The notes beneath the pieces are model-generated. The model searched no databases and was not told the DNA's origin. It saw only the letters and a list, made by a program, of their open reading frames with translations. A stretch of DNA of 64,000 nucleotides from the NCBI RefSeq assembly GCF_030268885.1, contig NZ_BSSA01000035.1, forward strand, positions 25,247-89,246, given 5' to 3'. Of the stretch, positions 15,776 through 24,734 are shown in pieces. Numbering within the stretch: position 1 is the stretch's first letter; each line of letters starts with the position of its first letter. The stretch is from Kitasatospora phosalacinea. Lineage in GTDB: Bacteria > Actinomycetota > Actinomycetes > Streptomycetales > Streptomycetaceae. The position numbers were made by a program, and so were the translations under genes.

Positions 15776-16576
15776 CGGCAAGCTCCTGCAACCTGCCGGG
15801 ATGCGATGCCTCCGGCGGCGAGGGAGCCGGACGACGGAGGAACCCTCGTTGCCGGGAGAGGGAAGCGGGCAGGTCGCGTGCCAGTCCTTCGGTGCAGCTC
15901 TAACTCGATCATCGGCGCCATCTCTCCCCCTGTCGGCGTCAGGCGCTGGCCTTCGTGGATAGTAGGCAGTTCGTGACCGGCTTGACCAGCCTCTTCTGGC
16001 AGTTGACCTGCCATTGATCGGCGGGAGAGTTATGGGCCGGTTTCCAGCAGTTCGTCCATGAATTACAGTGGCGAAAGCCGGGGTGAGATCCTGCCGCAAA
16101 TGGGGTGCGTCTGGCGTGGTGGCGACCCGCTGAGCGCCCTGGCGCGACTTTCCCCTCGGCCAGTCCTCCCGCCTTCGATCCCGAAAGCCCTATGGGCGGA
16201 TTTGCTTACTGAACCGGCATTGGCTGCGGCGGGAGACTGGTACAACAGGACGAGGGGCGTGTCCTCACCGTCGAGCGATGGCCGCACGTGCGCCAGCTCA
16301 CCCCGGGCTGCCACCTGGCAAGCTCTCAACTTGCTCTCAGTTCTCAGAAGGACCTTGCGGAAAGGCGGAATTGTTGCTAAGGGACTCGCGGACATCCAGT
16401 AGCCGCATCAATCTGCTGAAGGTTGCACAGGGAGCCCGCCCACGCGATGGCGCGGACCGGAAGGGGCTGGAAATGCCTGAGGTGAGGGGCGGGCTCAAGG
16501 TGCAGGAAAAACGCGGGCGGAGGAAAGCCCCTCTGGACCTGGCCGTCTGGCCCATTCGGACAGGTGGCGAGCTCTG
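15776..16576. other. Intergenic region, no convincing gene
   Basis: About 800 bases between the divergent starts at 15775 (minus) and 16577 (plus). Short open frames on both strands have no family resemblance or good ribosome sites. It should contain the promoters of both neighbours. Confidence 0.5.
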
Positions 16577-17329
16577 GTGAGCGCTCCGATCTGGTCTGAA
16601 CATGACGCGATGCGTCATGTTCAGGCAGTAACCGCCAAGGGTTGGCTGAGAGTACGCCCGGCATCCATGGGATTGCTGTTGATCGGCTCAGGAGTGAGTC
16701 AGTTCGCGCCCACCCGGGACCAGTTGGCGGCATATGCACGCAACGGCGCCAACCCCCGTGGCGAGCTCTCGGGCACCTGCTGGCCGCCTCCACCCGGCGG
16801 GGAACCCGAAGCTGAGGAGTCCTCGAGCCGCCGCGGAACGGTTGCCGACCATGCTGCGCGCTACGGGATCGAGGTGCCGGAGAGTGTCGACGACCTCATA
16901 GAGCTCATGGTTTCTGCAGGAATTCTCGTCGAGGCCTGCGACGAACTCGGCACACCCCGGCTGAGGCCGCGCAAGCCGCTCCCCGATCTCGATGACATCT
17001 TTCCACTCGACGAGGAGGAAAGGCTCACCATCGACTCGCTGAAGAGCGCGGAGCTCTATGCCGGAAAAGTTCAGTTAATTTCCGGGATGATTCCGTCGGA
17101 ATCCCGCAGAAAAACAGGGATGAGCACAAGCATCAGTCAACTTTCCGAGGCGATAGGCGAAACCCACGACGGCACACGTCGCGCTCTCCTGCTGCTGCTG
17201 GAGGACGGTGACGTGTTCAGCAGCGTGGATATTTCCAAAGTAGCCGTCCGCACGGTTTTTCACCTGCACCGCGACTGGTCCATGTTCCACCAGAAGCGCA
17301 TTGGCCTAACCCGGTTGGATGAAGTCTGA
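16577..17329 (+). CDS. Hypothetical protein, 250 residues
   Basis: I do not recognise a domain with confidence. The N-terminal part (AVTAKGWLRVRPASMGLLLIGSG...) and a middle part rich in acidic helix (ESVDDLIELMVSAGILVEACDELG) look like a folded cytosolic protein. The last third (SISQLSEAIGETHDGTRRALLLLLEDGDVF) resembles a winged helix, so DNA binding is possible. GTG 16577 is used; ATG 16610 is an alternative that would place the inverted repeat 16596-16624 at the start site. It is relatively AT-rich at its 3' end compared with the polyketide cluster. Nothing nearby suggests a pathway. Confidence 0.6.
   Translation: MSAPIWSEHDAMRHVQAVTAKGWLRVRPASMGLLLIGSGVSQFAPTRDQLAAYARNGANPRGELSGTCWPPPPGGEPEAEESSSRRGTVADHAARYGIEVPESVDDLIELMVSAGILVEACDELGTPRLRPRKPLPDLDDIFPLDEEERLTIDSLKSAELYAGKVQLISGMIPSESRRKTGMSTSISQLSEAIGETHDGTRRALLLLLEDGDVFSSVDISKVAVRTVFHLHRDWSMFHQKRIGLTRLDEV
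16596..16624. repeat. 13-bp inverted repeat at the start of the hypothetical gene
   Basis: CTGAACATGACGC, then GAT, then its exact reverse complement. It lies 19 bases inside the gene if GTG 16577 is the start, or straddles the alternative ATG 16610. It could be an operator or an RNA hairpin affecting translation. Confidence 0.65.
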
Positions 17330-18283
17330 CATCCGACGTACGCCGCCCGTCCGGCGCCGCAGCCTCGGCTGCAGGGCGGACCCTGTCTCGAGATCGACTG
17401 GCCGCGTCGGCGGACTGATCGGGATTCGACCGATCCTCGAAGGCATAGGCCCACCGTGAGCCAGGTCGGTTTCGAAGGTGAGGTCGGATTCTTGACTGGG
17501 TTCCTGTGGTGGGCGGCTGGACAGGCCCGGCTCAGCTGCGTGCAAATGATGGTCAAGGGTCTCAGTACTATTGGTAAAGGTCTCAGCACAGTCGGCCACC
17601 TCTGGTACGCAGCGCCACCGCACGAGGGCGAGCCAAACGAGACAATCCTCACAGTCGACGGGCTTCCAGGTCCGGGCCATCCGGAGCAGCTGAGGACCTG
17701 CGCAGGCCTGACGCCACGTGAGCGCCGGGCCTGGGACGAGATCACGCGTTCCTGATCTCACCCGGGCGGGGCCGGCACCCGATCGCCGCATGGCACTTGC
17801 CCGCCGAGAAAGGCCCTTCCCGCAGTACTTGAGCGGTATCGAGCGCCAGGCGCCCGAACGGCGCGACGTGCCGTCCGGGCGCCGAGGTCCCGGCGGCCTG
17901 CCGTGCCTCGCTGCGCCCGGCAGCCGCTGACCGGCCGGTGATGACGGCTGGAAGGCCGAGCGCGATGCGGATGCGGACGCGAAGGAAATCCTCCTGCCGG
18001 AAGCCCTTCAGGACGAAAGGCGACTGTCTGAGGGTTGAGGCGCCGGGTTGGAGGGCGGAGGGCGTCACGGAAGAAGCCCAGCCGGTCCTCGTGGCCCCCT
18101 GCGGGGGCGTGCGGGCCCGCACGGGCAGAGTGTGGTCGACGTCGCCCTGAAGACTCGCCGAGGACGGCGCCGATCCGCTCGGACTGGTCGGCACGGCCCG
18201 CCCGATGAAGCGGATCCGGCCGCCGAACGGACCTCGGGATTGACACCGGAGGCGAAGGCCGCGCGAAGCATCATGGCCACGCC
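17330..18283. other. Intergenic region, no convincing gene
   Basis: Nearly 1 kb between the hypothetical gene and the TetR gene. Several frames are open but none shows a recognisable protein, a good ribosome site or consistent codon bias. A short duplicated GGTCTCAG motif occurs around 17557 and 17580. It may be decayed sequence. Confidence 0.5.
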
Positions 18284-18298
18284 TTGGTATGGCACCAA
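18284..18298. promoter_or_regulatory. Candidate operator upstream of the TetR gene
   Basis: The inverted repeat TTGGT-ATGGC-ACCAA is centred about 28 bases before the ATG of the TetR gene, in an AT-richer stretch that also holds TAAAAT at 18313. Autoregulation by the TetR protein is plausible. Confidence 0.45.
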
Positions 18299-18318
18299 AT
18301 TTGGGTTCAGTCTAAAAT

Positions 18319-18954
18319 ATGACCATGGGACTGCGGGAAACCAAGAAACAACAGACCCGGGCCGCTCTGTCGGAGACAGCATCAGCGCTGTTCCGCGAGC
18401 GAGGCTTTGACCAGGTGAGCGTTGCGGAGATCGCCCGCATGGCCGGCGTATCCGTCAACACCGCCTTCAACTACTTCCCGACCAAGGAGGACCTGTTCTT
18501 CGACAGTCAACCGCTGGCGGAGAACCACCTCGCCGACGTGGTCGTGACAGCCCCCAGCGACACCACCCCGGCCGACGCCCTCCTCGCCGATCTCCTGGGC
18601 GCCCTACAGCGCAGAGATCCCGCTCTCGGCCTCTGCAAGGACGCGGCCGCGTTCTGGCGCACCGTCGCTGAGAGCCCGACCCTGACGGCCCGGTCACGGG
18701 AGATCGCCGAGCGGGCCGAGAGAGCCCTGGCTCATGCGCTGGCCGAACGCAGTGGACGGCAGACAGGCGACCCGGAAACACACCTCCTGGCCGGCGCCCT
18801 CTGTGGGGCCTACCGGGCCGCTGTCGGCCAGATCAGACAGCGTGCGATCACGGGTGAGGATCCGAGTCGCGTCCTTGACGAACTCGGCCCAACCATCGAA
18901 TACCTCTTCAGCCACCTGCGCGGCCTCGCGCAGCCGCTACCACCACCATCCTGA
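18319..18954 (+). CDS. TetR-family transcriptional regulator
   Basis: 211 residues. The N-terminal TetR helix-turn-helix is clear: KKQQTRAALSETASALFRERG, FDQVSVAEIARMAGVSVNTAFNYFPTKEDLFF (residues about 8-58). The remainder is a helical ligand and dimerisation domain. ATG 18319 or the second ATG at 18325 are both possible starts. It has no obvious divergent partner gene; the nearest downstream gene is a broken transposase. It may regulate itself, the neighbouring cluster or a lost partner. The candidate operator 18284-18298 lies just upstream. Confidence 0.9.
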   Translation: MTMGLRETKKQQTRAALSETASALFRERGFDQVSVAEIARMAGVSVNTAFNYFPTKEDLFFDSQPLAENHLADVVVTAPSDTTPADALLADLLGALQRRDPALGLCKDAAAFWRTVAESPTLTARSREIAERAERALAHALAERSGRQTGDPETHLLAGALCGAYRAAVGQIRQRAITGEDPSRVLDELGPTIEYLFSHLRGLAQPLPPPS

Positions 18955-19189
18955 GCCACATCGAGCTTCGAGACGCCGACCTCGTCCCCAGGAGGGTTCC
19001 GGCTGAACTTTCACGGCCTAAGCGCGGACAGCAGGGGTCTGCGACGGCTTTCGTGCCTGCCTCAAAACGCGAGCCCCTCCGCCCCGGCCCTGACACCCTA
19101 CTGAGGACCGTCTTCGCCTGACTGAGCCGCTACCACGCCCCCGTCAGCGCCCGCCAATGACCATCCCGTCCTCGAGGAATACCGGGGAC

Positions 19190-19630
19190 GACACCGCGCT
19201 GCTCGACCCACGCTCGCCGCGTACCAAGGTGCGGGTGCGGCGCATGGTGTGCCCGGTGCTGGGGTGCCCGCGGCAGACGTTCCGCGAGCAGGTCCCCGGC
19301 CTGATCGAGCGCTACCAGCGGCACACACGCCGTCTCGCCGACCAAGTCGGGGAGATCGTGAAGGAGTTAGCGGGCCGGGTGGGCGCCCGCCTCTCGCGCG
19401 TGCTGGCCTGCACGATCTCCCGCTCGACCGGCCTGCGTCTGCTCATGCGCCAGGTGGTACCACCGTTGCATGTACCGCGTGTGCTCGGCGTCGATGACTT
19501 CGCCCTCAACACCCTCAAACGATGCGCGCGCATGAAGGAGCCCACCGGCCAGAAGAACGCACCGCGTCACAAGCCCACACTCGTCGGCCCCTACCGCGAC
19601 CGCCTGCGCCGCAGGCGGGCCCCAGTATGT
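19190..19630 (+). pseudogene. ISL3-family transposase remnant with internal deletion
   Basis: The segment VRVRRMVCPVLGCPRQTFREQVPGL through VPRVLGVDDFAL matches the N-terminal half of ISL3 transposases, including the first catalytic Asp region. At about 19506 it jumps directly to a C-terminal-like piece (NTLKRCARMKEP..., HKPTLVGPYRDRLRRRRA), so the middle of the DDE domain is missing in frame. The zinc-finger N-terminus and the true C-terminus are also absent. It is non-functional. Confidence 0.75.
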
Positions 19631-19732
19631 GCCCGCCTGCCAGCCAGCACGAGAGCGTCGTGCTCGGCAGCGTACTCAGTCCAAAAGGGCCAGCGACTGT
19701 CCAGAAACGGCGCCGGTAGCTGGCAGACCGCT

Positions 19733-19968
19733 TCGGTAGCTGCTCAAAACGCCTGGTCAGAGCCCTGATGCCCGTGTTTCAGCGACTGGAGCGACTCGGG
19801 GTTGGGTATATCAGACATTCGTGTGCGCGCGTACGCGTTCATACACCCGACCTTCAGTCGCTTCAGTCGCTGAACTGGCCTCACAACGCCTCTGAGCTGC
19901 AGGTTTCCTCCGAGGTCCGGTGCAGCGACTGAAACGACTCAGTCGCTGCACCCCACCTTCGGTCGCTG
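19733..19968. repeat. 236-bp direct repeat, copy 1
   Basis: Appears identical, base for base by eye, to 20110-20345 (offset 377). It contains several iteron octamers and the 14-bp-arm palindrome. The bases just outside the copies differ, so the boundaries are exact. Confidence 0.9.
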
Positions 19969-20109
19969 GACTCCGGCGGAACGTGTGCGGCTGCTTGCAG
20001 GCGACACGCCCGAGAAGCAGCAGATGGTGGTTCATGCCGGTTCCTTGGTCGCTTCAGTCGGTGCGGCGCGGAGCGACTGGAATGAGCTCGGTCGCTCCGG
20101 TCGCTGAGG

Positions 20110-20345
20110 TCGGTAGCTGCTCAAAACGCCTGGTCAGAGCCCTGATGCCCGTGTTTCAGCGACTGGAGCGACTCGGGGTTGGGTATATCAGACATTCGTG
20201 TGCGCGCGTACGCGTTCATACACCCGACCTTCAGTCGCTTCAGTCGCTGAACTGGCCTCACAACGCCTCTGAGCTGCAGGTTTCCTCCGAGGTCCGGTGC
20301 AGCGACTGAAACGACTCAGTCGCTGCACCCCACCTTCGGTCGCTG
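20110..20345. repeat. 236-bp direct repeat, copy 2
   Basis: Second copy of 19733-19968. The 141 bases between the copies also contain iteron-like octamers, so the duplication enlarges one iteron field. Confidence 0.9.
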
Positions 20346-20510
20346 CAGGCAAAAGCCGGAGCGACACACGGGGCGCCTCTCCCCTGGGCTAGTCTGTTCC
20401 TCCATATTGGAAACTCAGTCGCTTCGGTCGCTGCGAGCGCTCTGACCAGGGAAGATGTGTCGGCGACCCAATAAAGGCAGCAGGTACGGCCCAGGGGAGG
20501 GAGAGCTGAG

Positions 20511-21593
20511 GTGCCCACCAGCACGCCCACGAACACCCCGCCCGCCAGCCCCCTCACCGTGGCTCGGTGGTGCGCGGCCCAGGGCTGGCCGGTGCACCCC
20601 CTCACGCCGGGAAGCAAACTTCCCGCCGCTAACTGCGCCATCTGTACGACCCGCAGCCACACCGCGACCAACTGCCCGTGCCGCGGCGCCGGCCGGTGGT
20701 GCCACGGTTTCCTTGCTGCGACGACCGATCCGGCGGTCATCGACGCCTGGTGGGCCCTCGACCCCGCTTTCGGCGTCGGCATCGCCTGCGGACCGGCCGG
20801 CCTGGTGGTCATCGACGTCGACGCCCACCAGCAGGCCGTCCCCGAACGTGACCGGCTCCTGCCCGGCATCTCCATCCCCGACACCGTCGACCTCACCGGT
20901 CTCGCCAACGGCTTCCACACCTTGGCCCTCCTCGCCGCCCTACGAGGCCAGCCCGACCCGTCCCACGACAGCGGAACCCTCAGGGTGCGAACTCCCTCCG
21001 GTGGTACGCACATCTGGTACCGGGCCCACCCCCACCTCCCGATCCGGTCCTCCTCCGGTTCCGGCAAAACCCGGGCCCTGGCCTGGCAGGTCGACGTCCG
21101 CGCCCAGGGCGGCTACATCATCGCCCCCGGCACCACCACGACCGCCGGTACCTACACCCCGATCGGACAGACCCGCACACCCGCGCCGCTGCCGACCTGG
21201 CTTGCCGCGGAACTCCTTCGCACCCACCACACCGACCCGCCCGCCCCGGCCACGGCTGCTCCGCAGGGGCCCCCGCCCAGAGCCCGCCAGGCCATCGCGG
21301 CCGCGGGCGGCCGCAGTCCGGCGCACTCCATGCTGGCGGGCCTGCTCGACGACGTCGCAGCCTGCTCCACTGCCGCGGAAGGCACCGGATTCTCCGAGAA
21401 GCTCAACCGCGCAGCCTTCACCGCCGGAGGCCTCGTCGCCGGCGGATACCTGACCGAGGACCAGGCCGAGGACCTCCTGCGCCAGGCCGCAGCGACTGCC
21501 CGGCCCCACCAGCACCGCCGCAGCGAAACGATCATCAGGGCGGGGCTCGCCGCAGGCACCCGGAGCCCGCTCCATCCGCGAGGACGCGCATGA
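20511..21593 (+). CDS. Bifunctional primase-polymerase (prim-pol) replication protein
   Basis: 360 residues. An N-terminal AEP-type prim-pol domain: GWPVHPLTPGSKLP, a Cys cluster (NCAIC..., NCPC), the catalytic acidic motif VVIDVDAH at 99-106, TPSGGTHIWY, and WQVDVRAQGGYIIAPG. These are the hallmarks of plasmid and integrative-element prim-pols that start and extend DNA strands at an origin. GTG 20511 follows a GGGAGGGAG-type site. The stop overlaps the ATG of the helicase gene (ATGA). The iteron region lies directly upstream. Confidence 0.88.
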   Translation: MPTSTPTNTPPASPLTVARWCAAQGWPVHPLTPGSKLPAANCAICTTRSHTATNCPCRGAGRWCHGFLAATTDPAVIDAWWALDPAFGVGIACGPAGLVVIDVDAHQQAVPERDRLLPGISIPDTVDLTGLANGFHTLALLAALRGQPDPSHDSGTLRVRTPSGGTHIWYRAHPHLPIRSSSGSGKTRALAWQVDVRAQGGYIIAPGTTTTAGTYTPIGQTRTPAPLPTWLAAELLRTHHTDPPAPATAAPQGPPPRARQAIAAAGGRSPAHSMLAGLLDDVAACSTAAEGTGFSEKLNRAAFTAGGLVAGGYLTEDQAEDLLRQAAATARPHQHRRSETIIRAGLAAGTRSPLHPRGRA

Positions 21594-23242
21594 ACCCCTC
21601 CGACACCCCGGGGACGGGCCCCTTCGACCCGGTGGCAGCCGCCCAGCAGATCCTGGCCGCCACCCCATCGCCCCCCACCGCCGACCCCGCCAACCCACCC
21701 GCCCGCCACACCCCAGTCCTGGACCCGGTGCAAGACAGCCTCCTCGACATCCCGGCCGCCCCTGCCGCCCCTGCCGACAACCGGCTGCCCGCCGCCCTGC
21801 AGGCCCAGCCGCGGCCCACCGCGCACCTCTCCCTGCCCGCACCCACGCTCACCGCCACCCCCGCCGGGCTGCTGCCCGACTCGCTCAGCGACCGTGGCAA
21901 CGCCAAGCTCTTCGTCAGCCTCTACGGAGGCGACTACCGCTACGTGCCCGGCCTGGGCTGGTACCGGTGGGCCGGCCACCGGTGGGAGATCGACGAGACC
22001 GACACCGTCCTGTGGGCCGCCGGCGACCTCGCCGAACAACTGGCCCTGCACGACCCCACCGGCACCTACACCACCACCGAACTGCGCCGCCACCGCAAGC
22101 GCGCCCTGTCCACCAGCGGGATGACCGCGATGCTGGAGCAGGCCAAGGCCGCCCCCGGCATGGTCATGCACGCCTTCGCCCTGGACGCCGACCCCTACGC
22201 CCTGTGCACCCCCGGCGGCGTCGTCGACCTGCGCACCGGCCTGATGACGGCGCCCGACCCCCGCACCCAGCGCCACTCCCGCTCCACCACCGTCGCACCC
22301 GTCGACATGCCCACCCCGCGCTGGACCCGCTTCCTCGAGGACACCTTCGGCACCGATCCCGCGGGCCGCGAGATGATCGACTTCCTGCACCTGTGCCTGG
22401 GCTACTCCATCTCCGGCGACGTCGGTGCCCAGATCATGCCCTTCCTCTACGGCAAGGGGAAGAACGGCAAGTCCGTCCTCCTGGACGTCATGCTGCAGCT
22501 CATGGGCGACTACGCGGATGCCGCGCCGCCCGGCTTCCTCATGGCCAAGGCCTTCGACAGCCACCCCACCGACCTCGCCGAACTCCACGGCCGGCGCATC
22601 ATCCTGTGCTCCGAGCTCAAGCCCGGCGACCGCTTCGACGAGGGCCGCTTCAAACTCCTCACCGGCGGCGACAAGATCAAGGCCCGCCGCATGCGCCAGG
22701 ACTTCTTCTCCTTTACCCCCACCCACAAGCTCTGGCTGCTCGGCAACCACCGCCCCGAAGTCAACTCGGGCGGCTTCGCGTTCTGGCGCCGCATGCGCCT
22801 GATCCCCTTCGAGCGCGTCGTCGCCGAAGAACGCAAGATCGACAACCTGGCCAGCCTCCTCGCCTCCGAGGAAGGCCCCGGCATCCTCGCCTGGCTCGTC
22901 ACCGGCGCCCGCCGCTACTTCGCCGGCGAGAAGGACCTCACCGGCCCCCAGAGCGTCCAGCTCGCCACCACCGCCTATGCCGAGACCGAGGACAGCACCG
23001 GCCGCTTCCTCACCGACGCCTGCAAGATCGCCGACGGCCTGCGCGCCGAGCAGTCCCAGCTCTACAGCGCCTACAGTCGCTGGTGTGCCGAAGAAGGCGC
23101 CAACCCCGCCAGCGCCCGCGCATTCGCCGCACGTGTACGCGACACACTGGGTATGACCTCACCGAAACAGATGGTCCTGTCCAACTCCCGCAAGTACTAC
23201 CCCGGGATCGGCCTCCTGGCCGACGAGGAGCCGCAGCCGTGA
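21590..23242 (+). CDS. D5/P4-type phage or plasmid replicative helicase
   Basis: 550 residues. After a disordered Pro/Ala-rich N-terminus (about 1-95) comes a D5_N-like region (FVSLYGGDYRYVPGLGWYRW...), then a superfamily 3 helicase core with Walker A GKGKNGKSVLLD near residue 288, a Walker B-like stretch in GRRIILCSELKPGDRF, and THKLWLLGNHRPEV as the SF3 motif C region. The C-terminal wing includes YSRWCAEEGANPASARAFAARV. With the coupled prim-pol it forms a replication initiation module of the type found in actinomycete integrative elements and plasmids. Both ends overlap their neighbours by four bases. Confidence 0.9.
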   Translation: MNPSDTPGTGPFDPVAAAQQILAATPSPPTADPANPPARHTPVLDPVQDSLLDIPAAPAAPADNRLPAALQAQPRPTAHLSLPAPTLTATPAGLLPDSLSDRGNAKLFVSLYGGDYRYVPGLGWYRWAGHRWEIDETDTVLWAAGDLAEQLALHDPTGTYTTTELRRHRKRALSTSGMTAMLEQAKAAPGMVMHAFALDADPYALCTPGGVVDLRTGLMTAPDPRTQRHSRSTTVAPVDMPTPRWTRFLEDTFGTDPAGREMIDFLHLCLGYSISGDVGAQIMPFLYGKGKNGKSVLLDVMLQLMGDYADAAPPGFLMAKAFDSHPTDLAELHGRRIILCSELKPGDRFDEGRFKLLTGGDKIKARRMRQDFFSFTPTHKLWLLGNHRPEVNSGGFAFWRRMRLIPFERVVAEERKIDNLASLLASEEGPGILAWLVTGARRYFAGEKDLTGPQSVQLATTAYAETEDSTGRFLTDACKIADGLRAEQSQLYSAYSRWCAEEGANPASARAFAARVRDTLGMTSPKQMVLSNSRKYYPGIGLLADEEPQP

Positions 23243-23643
23243 GCGCCCTGATCGACCCCGCCGACCTCGCCCACGAAACCGACATCGTCTGGCTCGAGGA
23301 CATCGCCGAACTCGACTACGTCCGCCAGTCCCTCGAGCGCCTCAACTCCCGCAAGGGCAAACCCCCTTACCACAGCGCCGGCCGCATGGTCGGTTACGCC
23401 GTCCTGGGCCCCACCGCCCGCTCCTCCCGGGTCTCCGGCACCTTCCGTCGCCGCGTCTTCTGGCTCCTGCCCCACGACCGCGACACCGAACCCGACGGCC
23501 TCTACGCCACCGGTGCCCCCTCCGAAGCCGTCGACCCCCGCACCATCGCCCCCACCGTCAAAGGCGACAAGACCGAACGCTCCCAAGGCGGCCCAGCCTC
23601 ACCCGCCATGGTCGAACTCGGCATAATGCTCCCACGCACCTGA
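23239..23643 (+). CDS. Hypothetical protein coupled to the replication operon
   Basis: 134 residues. GTG 23239 overlaps the helicase stop (GTGA). The N-terminal half (ADLAHETDIVWLEDIAELDYVRQSLERL) looks helical and the middle has a strand pattern (MVGYAVLGPTARSSRVSG, FRRRVFWLLPHDR). I recognise no domain. Strict translational coupling to the prim-pol and helicase suggests an accessory replication or regulatory role, which is inference only. Confidence 0.72.
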   Translation: MSALIDPADLAHETDIVWLEDIAELDYVRQSLERLNSRKGKPPYHSAGRMVGYAVLGPTARSSRVSGTFRRRVFWLLPHDRDTEPDGLYATGAPSEAVDPRTIAPTVKGDKTERSQGGPASPAMVELGIMLPRT

Positions 23644-23987
23644 TCTGTCGCAACCAGTGCAGCGGGCCACGGTGGGCAAGGCTTCATACGGTGCTGCGGG
23701 GTCCGCCCCGGACCAGCTCTCCTCGGCGTCCGGCCCGGGACAGGGCGGGCGCCGACCTGCTGGGGGAGGGCCGCGCTGACCTTCGGGTCGCCCTCGATCC
23801 GGGCGGTGACGGAGGTGGCCGGCCTCGCTGCGCCGGGACGGCTTCGGCCGGCATCCGGCGCTGCTCGTGCGACGGCAGGGGAAGGGAGGCGTCCTGGGCG
23901 AGCACCGGTGCTCCCGTCGAGGGAAGCGACCCGCATCGGCGGGCCGCGGGCAGGGCCGGGACCGATCCGCCCGGGTACTGCTACTGT
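23644..23987. other. Intergenic region, no gene seen
   Basis: About 340 bases between the replication operon and the toxin-antitoxin operator. No frame shows a credible protein. It probably contains the transcription end of the replication operon, although no strong hairpin was identified. Confidence 0.45.
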
Positions 23988-24017
23988 TACGGGTACGGGT
24001 ACGTACCCGTACCCGTA
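23988..24017. promoter_or_regulatory. 30-bp perfect palindromic operator of the toxin-antitoxin operon
   Basis: TACGGGTACGGGTAC followed directly by its exact reverse complement, 25 bases before the antitoxin GTG. Each arm carries two GGGTAC units, so it can bind two antitoxin dimers. Ribbon-helix-helix antitoxins typically bind such repeats to repress their own operon. Confidence 0.82.
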
Positions 24018-24042
24018 GCGCCGAGAGGGAAGGAACAGCACC

Positions 24043-24300
24043 GTGGCCGATGCCAACGTGCGCATCCCCGCCGAGACCCGAGACCGCCTCGCCGCTCTCG
24101 CCGCCGGTGAACACATGTCCCTGCGCGCCTACCTCGCCCGCCTCGCCGACACCCAGCTCACCCCCGCCGAGCGCGCCGAGCGCGCCGAGCAGGCTCGCCA
24201 GAAGCTCCAGGCCTGGAACGGTTACGACCCCGACGCCGTCCACGCCGCGGACCTGGACGCCGAACTCGACCGCCGCCTCGACCAGGCCGCCGGCCTGTGA
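24043..24300 (+). CDS. Ribbon-helix-helix antitoxin
   Basis: 85 residues. The N-terminus VRIPAETRDRLAALAAGEHMSLRAYLARLAD is a ribbon-helix-helix DNA-binding fold (strand about 4-9, two helices to 37). An acidic and Ala-rich tail (PAERAERAEQARQKLQAW...) would bind the toxin. GTG 24043 follows GGAAGGA. The stop overlaps the toxin start (GTGA). The palindrome 23988-24017 should be its operator. It is a VapB-like partner of the next gene. Confidence 0.83.
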   Translation: MADANVRIPAETRDRLAALAAGEHMSLRAYLARLADTQLTPAERAERAEQARQKLQAWNGYDPDAVHAADLDAELDRRLDQAAGL

Positions 24301-24674
24301 CCGACACGCACGTCGTCCTCGACGACACCGCCATGGTCGCCGCCGGCCGCGGCAACCTCCTCGCCTCCCGCCTCATCCACCGCGCCCACGCCGAAGCCGG
24401 CTGGCACCTCTACGCCCCCGCCTGCGCCCTCGTCGAAGCCGACCGCGAACGCCCCGGCACCGCCGAACACCTCGCCGCCCTACCCGCCCTGACCGTCCTC
24501 GACCTCGACCTGCCCGCCGTCCTCGCCCTCGCCGCCGACACCACCTGGGCCCAGGCCCACACCCGCTACGCCGCCGCCCCGACCCCCGAGCGGCCCACCG
24601 GCGCCCTCGTCGCCACCGTCGACCCGCAGCGCTGGAAGGGCCAGCCGGTCCGCGTCATCGACCTCACCCCGTAG
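24297..24674 (+). CDS. PIN-like toxin of the toxin-antitoxin pair
   Basis: 125 residues with a PIN-like pattern: an N-terminal strand and acidic pair VVLDDTAM, a conserved-type Glu in CALVEADRER, Asp in ALAADTTWAQAH, and a final strand GALVATVDPQRW. PIN toxins (VapC) are magnesium-dependent ribonucleases. The match is weaker than to canonical VapC. Translational coupling to a ribbon-helix-helix gene supports the call. The 3' end (WKGQPVRVIDLT) is closely repeated in a gene scrap at 35883-35951. Confidence 0.72.
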   Translation: MTDTHVVLDDTAMVAAGRGNLLASRLIHRAHAEAGWHLYAPACALVEADRERPGTAEHLAALPALTVLDLDLPAVLALAADTTWAQAHTRYAAAPTPERPTGALVATVDPQRWKGQPVRVIDLTP

Positions 24675-24734
24675 CCGTAGCCCGCAGCGGTGCGCAATCC
24701 GCGTCGCTGGATGGCTGACCGGCACACCGGTCAC

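Larger units (their letters stand above)
19680..20460. other. Iteron-rich candidate replication origin
   Basis: More than a dozen copies of CAGCGACTG / CAGTCGCTG-type octamers occur in both orientations, for example 19852-19875, 19919-19952, 20047-20110 and 20415-20435. Many are paired as direct or inverted repeats. Each copy of the large duplication includes a palindrome with 14-bp arms (19919-19932 and 19939-19952). The region sits immediately upstream of a primase-polymerase/helicase operon, as expected for an iteron-controlled origin. It contains no gene. Confidence 0.7.

Noticed and set aside
14351..16099. A longer start for the winged-helix gene at 16099.
   Set aside because: The 108 extra residues have poor codon character, while ATG 15775 has a well-placed GGAG.
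16058..16402. A 114-residue plus-strand frame starting MNYSGESRGEIL.
   Set aside because: No ribosome site, no family resemblance and a similar-length frame on the other strand; most likely chance.
19680..20460. The repeated CAGCGACTG units as a CRISPR array.
   Set aside because: Units are only 8-10 bases, occur in both orientations, and the spacers are irregular; this is iteron-like.
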